Shown piece after piece: positions 61,509-64,000 of a DNA stretch of 64,000 bases. This stretch comes from a bacterium (lineage in GTDB: Bacteria; Krumholzibacteriota; Krumholzibacteriia; JACNKJ01): NCBI GenBank assembly GCA_024231955.1, contig JAAEPZ010000253.1:124001-188000 (forward strand), given 5' to 3'. The number at the start of each line of letters is the position of its first letter. Position 1 is the stretch's first letter. A program made the position numbers and the translations under genes. Below the pieces are notes generated by a model, which ran no database searches, was not told where the DNA came from, and saw nothing but the letters and a program-made list of their open reading frames with translations.

Positions 61509-63086
61509 ATGGCTGACTGGACACGCAGGCAATTCCTTGATGCGTCGGTGAAGGGGGTTGCGGCGGTTTCGCTGCCGACCGTCTTCCGACTCGATCCGGC
61601 CGCTGCATTCGCCTCACCTCTGACAAAGGGGGGGACGCTGCAGGACTATCTCACCCACTTCACGGTCGACGAATCGATCATCAGGAGGACGATGGCGCTG
61701 GCCCTGGAGCGGGGCGGCGATTATTGCGACATCTTCTTCCAGCACGTGATCTCGAACAACGTCAACCTTGAGGACGACATGGTGAGCCGCGCCTCGTCCC
61801 AGGTCGACTTCGGTGTCGGCATCCGCGTTTGTGCGGGCGAGCAGACGGGTTACTCCTTCTCGGAGGAGATCACCCCCGAAGCGCTGCAACTCGCGGCGCA
61901 GACAGCGGCCAACATCGCCACAAGCGGCACCGGTTCGCCCCCGCACGCATTTTCGGCCAACCGGATCGCTGATTACTATCCGGTCGAAACCCGTTGGGAG
62001 GAGACCTCGATCGGGGACAAGATCCCCATCCTGCTCAAGGTCAACGAGATGATGACCTCGCGCGAGCCGCGCATCATCAAGACGACCGTACGGCTGGCCG
62101 ACAGCAACTCCTACGTGATGATCGCCACCTCGGACGGCCGCATCTCCTGCGACTACCAACCCATGCTGCGGATCTTCGCCAACTGCACGGCGGTCGACAA
62201 TGACCGGCGGGAAAAGGGCGGCTACAACCTCAGCGGTCGGGTCGGCATCGAATACCTCACCGAGGAGCGACTCGAAAATCTGGTCGCCACCGCCGTCGAG
62301 CGGACGGTGCGGCAGTTCCGGGCGGTCTCGCCCGATGCAGGGGCGATGGAGGTCGTGCTGGCGCCCGGCAGCTCCGGCATCCTGCTGCACGAGGCGATCG
62401 GCCACGGCATGGAGGCCGACTTCAATCGCAAGGGCACATCGATCTTCGCCGACAAGATCGGCAAAGCCGTGGCCAAGCCCTTCGTCAATATCGTCGACGA
62501 CGGCACCAACCCGGGTTTGCGCGGCTCGATCAACATGGACGACGAGGGCAATCCCGTCGAATGCACCTACATGGTGCGCAACGGGATTCTCGAGAGCTAT
62601 CTGCACGACCGGATGAGCGCGCGGCATTATAAAGTCAAGCCCACCGGCAACGGGCGGCGTCAGTCCTTCCGCCACATGCCCATGCCCCGCATGCGCAACA
62701 CCTACATGTTGGCCGGCCCCCATGATCCCGAGGAGATCATCAAAACGGTCAAGAGGGGGATTTACGCCGAGTCCTTCGCCAACGGCGAGGTGGCCATCGG
62801 CGCGGGCGACTTCTCCTTTTACGTCCGCACCGGCTACGAAATCGAAAACGGCAAGCTGGGCAGACCGCTCAAGGAGGTCAACCTGATCGGCAACGGACCC
62901 GATGTCCTCTCCAAGATCGTGATGGTCGGCGACGACATGCAGTTGATGGAGGGTGGCGGCACCTGCGGCAAGAACGGTCAGTGGGTGCCCGTCTCCTTCG
63001 GTCTGCCGACGATCAAGGTAGCCGAGATCACCGTGGGTGGAGTCAATCGCAACACCAACCGGCGCGGCCGCAGGGCGGGGAGGTAA
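61509..63086 (+). CDS. tldD: TldD-family zinc metalloprotease with Tat signal
   Basis: A 525-residue TldD. The N-terminus WTRRQFLDASVKGVAAVSLP is a twin-arginine (Tat) signal, so this protease should be exported folded. The zinc motif is LLHEAIGHGMEADF, followed by KGTSIFADKIG, and the C-terminal cysteine in GGGTCGKNGQWVP; these are closer to canonical TldD than in the copy at 49254. The ATG at 61509 has AAGGAG six bases upstream; a longer frame starts at 61488. A pmbA-like gene follows after three bases. Substrate unknown; the Tat signal places it in the periplasm, unlike E. coli TldD. Confidence 0.9.
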   Translation: MADWTRRQFLDASVKGVAAVSLPTVFRLDPAAAFASPLTKGGTLQDYLTHFTVDESIIRRTMALALERGGDYCDIFFQHVISNNVNLEDDMVSRASSQVDFGVGIRVCAGEQTGYSFSEEITPEALQLAAQTAANIATSGTGSPPHAFSANRIADYYPVETRWEETSIGDKIPILLKVNEMMTSREPRIIKTTVRLADSNSYVMIATSDGRISCDYQPMLRIFANCTAVDNDRREKGGYNLSGRVGIEYLTEERLENLVATAVERTVRQFRAVSPDAGAMEVVLAPGSSGILLHEAIGHGMEADFNRKGTSIFADKIGKAVAKPFVNIVDDGTNPGLRGSINMDDEGNPVECTYMVRNGILESYLHDRMSARHYKVKPTGNGRRQSFRHMPMPRMRNTYMLAGPHDPEEIIKTVKRGIYAESFANGEVAIGAGDFSFYVRTGYEIENGKLGRPLKEVNLIGNGPDVLSKIVMVGDDMQLMEGGGTCGKNGQWVPVSFGLPTIKVAEITVGGVNRNTNRRGRRAGR

Positions 63087-63089
63087 AAG

Positions 63090-64000
63090 ATGAATCAGAT
63101 ACAGAGACTCGAACTGGCCCACTGGGCCGTCAAGATCGCCAGGCGGAACGGGGCGACCGAGGCTGGAGTGGACATCATCAAGAGTCGTGACGTCGAAATC
63201 GCCTGCCGGGCCCGCAAGCTGGAGACGCTCAAGGAGTCCACGCAGAATTCGCTGGACCTGACCATCTATATCGACGGACGCAGTTCGACTTTCACCACGG
63301 CCGATCTGCGGCGCTCCGAACTCGAAAAGTTCATCGCCGAGGGTGCGGCGATGACGAAGTATCTCAGCGCGGATCCTCACCGCGTCCTGCCCGACCCCAG
63401 GCACTACGAGGGGCGCAGGGAGATGGACCTGAAGGTTCGCGACACCGCCTACGAGAGCCGGACCACCGAACAGCGGGTAGCGCAGGCGCGTGAGATCGAG
63501 GATGCCGCCCTGGGTCGGAGCGACAAGATCATCTCCTGCACGGCCGAGGTCAGCGACACTCTGACCGAGTCGGTCAAGGTCAGAAGCAACGGCTTTGAGG
63601 GTACGCGCGTCTCGACCTCCTACTGGGCGGGGATTGAGGTGACGGTGGCCGACGGCAACGGCGGCCGTCCCGAGGGGAGCGCCTGGGCCACCAATCGTCA
63701 CGTGGGGAATCTTCCGGGGAGCGAGGAGGTGGCGGCCGTCGGCGTCAAACGGGCTCTGGCTCAAATCGGCGCGACCAAGCTCGACTCGGATCGCTATGAT
63801 ATCATCGTCGAGAATCGTGTCGGCGGCCGTCTGTTCGGCACGCTGACCCGTGCCCTGACCGGACGTTCCCTGCAACAGAAGAGCTCCTACCTGGAGGGGA
63901 AACTGGGGCAGAAGATCGCATCGGACAAGTTGACCTGGCGCGACGATCCCTTCATCGTCGGCGGTCTGGGCTCCCGCCTCTACGACGGTGAGGGGCTGGC
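63090..64000 (+). CDS. pmbA: TldE/PmbA-family protein, N-terminal part (cut by window edge)
   Basis: An open frame of 303 codons runs off the right edge. The ATG at 63090 has GGGGAGG about six bases upstream. It opens with LELAHWAVKIARRNGATEAG, then SRDVEIACRARKLETLKEST, VKVRSNGFEGTRVSTSYW and ENRVGGRLFGTLTRALTG, and the last visible part is WRDDPFIVGGLGSRLYDGEG. These match the TldE/PmbA fold. No signal peptide is visible, whereas its TldD partner carries a Tat signal, so the pair might be exported together by hitch-hiking or stay separate. C-terminal features cannot be judged. Confidence 0.88.
   Translation, partial: MNQIQRLELAHWAVKIARRNGATEAGVDIIKSRDVEIACRARKLETLKESTQNSLDLTIYIDGRSSTFTTADLRRSELEKFIAEGAAMTKYLSADPHRVLPDPRHYEGRREMDLKVRDTAYESRTTEQRVAQAREIEDAALGRSDKIISCTAEVSDTLTESVKVRSNGFEGTRVSTSYWAGIEVTVADGNGGRPEGSAWATNRHVGNLPGSEEVAAVGVKRALAQIGATKLDSDRYDIIVENRVGGRLFGTLTRALTGRSLQQKSSYLEGKLGQKIASDKLTWRDDPFIVGGLGSRLYDGEGL

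Noticed and set aside
61614..63875. A 753-codon minus-strand open frame
   Set aside because: It spans two convincing TldD/PmbA genes on the other strand, including the HEAIGH motif region, and has no motif of its own.

Overview
The window is moderately GC-rich bacterial chromosome with dense, often overlapping genes. No ribosomal RNA, tRNA, CRISPR array, integrase or intact insertion sequence was recognised. Three secreted proteins end in the same FlgD-like C-terminal domain (YPNPFNP-T signature). Together with a type 2 isoleucyl-tRNA synthetase, Tat-exported and lipoprotein surface proteins, an outer-membrane-barrel-like protein and ATP-citrate-lyase-like genes, this suggests a Gram-negative member of the FCB superphylum or a nearby candidate phylum (Krumholzibacteriota, Eisenbacteria or Latescibacteria are plausible). 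That placement is inference, not proof.

Layout. (1) 1-8237, minus strand: tdk-yggS, then a tightly coupled run of purine nucleoside phosphorylase, ileS, lspA, rluD, a STAS anti-anti-sigma factor, an RsbW-like kinase and a membrane protein cut by the window edge. (2) 8358-9268, plus strand: a solitary rplC with its own candidate promoter and a strong terminator. (3) 9292-17274, minus strand: a nine-gene chemotaxis operon (cheY-cheX-cheA-cheW-cheR-cheD-cheY-cheX-cheB) without a receptor, preceded by a sigma-28-like promoter. (4) 17358-23411, minus strand: secreted proteins, including a SUMF1/GH43-like fusion and a lamin-tail-domain protein. (5) 23526-27138, minus strand: a phosphate module of Na/Pi cotransporter, CYTH-like protein and Ppx/GppA. 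(6) 27555-34337, plus strand: membrane-fusion protein, VTC polyphosphate polymerase domain, DUF4956 membrane protein, a deacetylase-like protein with permuted motif order and a sortable beta-propeller protein. (7) 34357-41464, minus strand: beta-CASP nuclease, secreted propeller protein, and an ATP-citrate-lyase-like pair with an unusually long large subunit. (8) 41696-47528, minus strand: a lipoprotein/ABC exporter operon and a PPK2-PPK1 polyphosphate kinase operon. (9) 47956-55422, minus strand: a TldD/PmbA pair, a beta-lactamase-family lipoprotein, a thioredoxin/outer-membrane-barrel fusion, and a CBM6-like gene interrupted by an in-frame TGA. (10) 55603-64000, plus strand: a fold-type-II PLP enzyme, a DNRLRE lipoprotein, the relic of an OmpR-type response regulator, two polysaccharide-modification genes, and a second TldD/PmbA pair whose TldD carries a Tat signal.

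How the genes fit together. Phosphate and polyphosphate metabolism recurs: uptake (Na/Pi cotransporter), synthesis (PPK1, PPK2, VTC domain), hydrolysis (Ppx/GppA) and a triphosphate-binding-type protein (CYTH) lie within 24 kb in three separate operons. The envelope is a second theme: lipoprotein processing, FlgD-tail proteins, beta-propellers, a redox-barrel fusion and polysaccharide deacetylases. The ATP-citrate-lyase-like pair could supply acetyl-CoA or belong to a reductive TCA cycle; the window cannot decide this.

Start codons were chosen from Shine-Dalgarno spacing and family alignment, so several proteins are shorter than the longest open frame.
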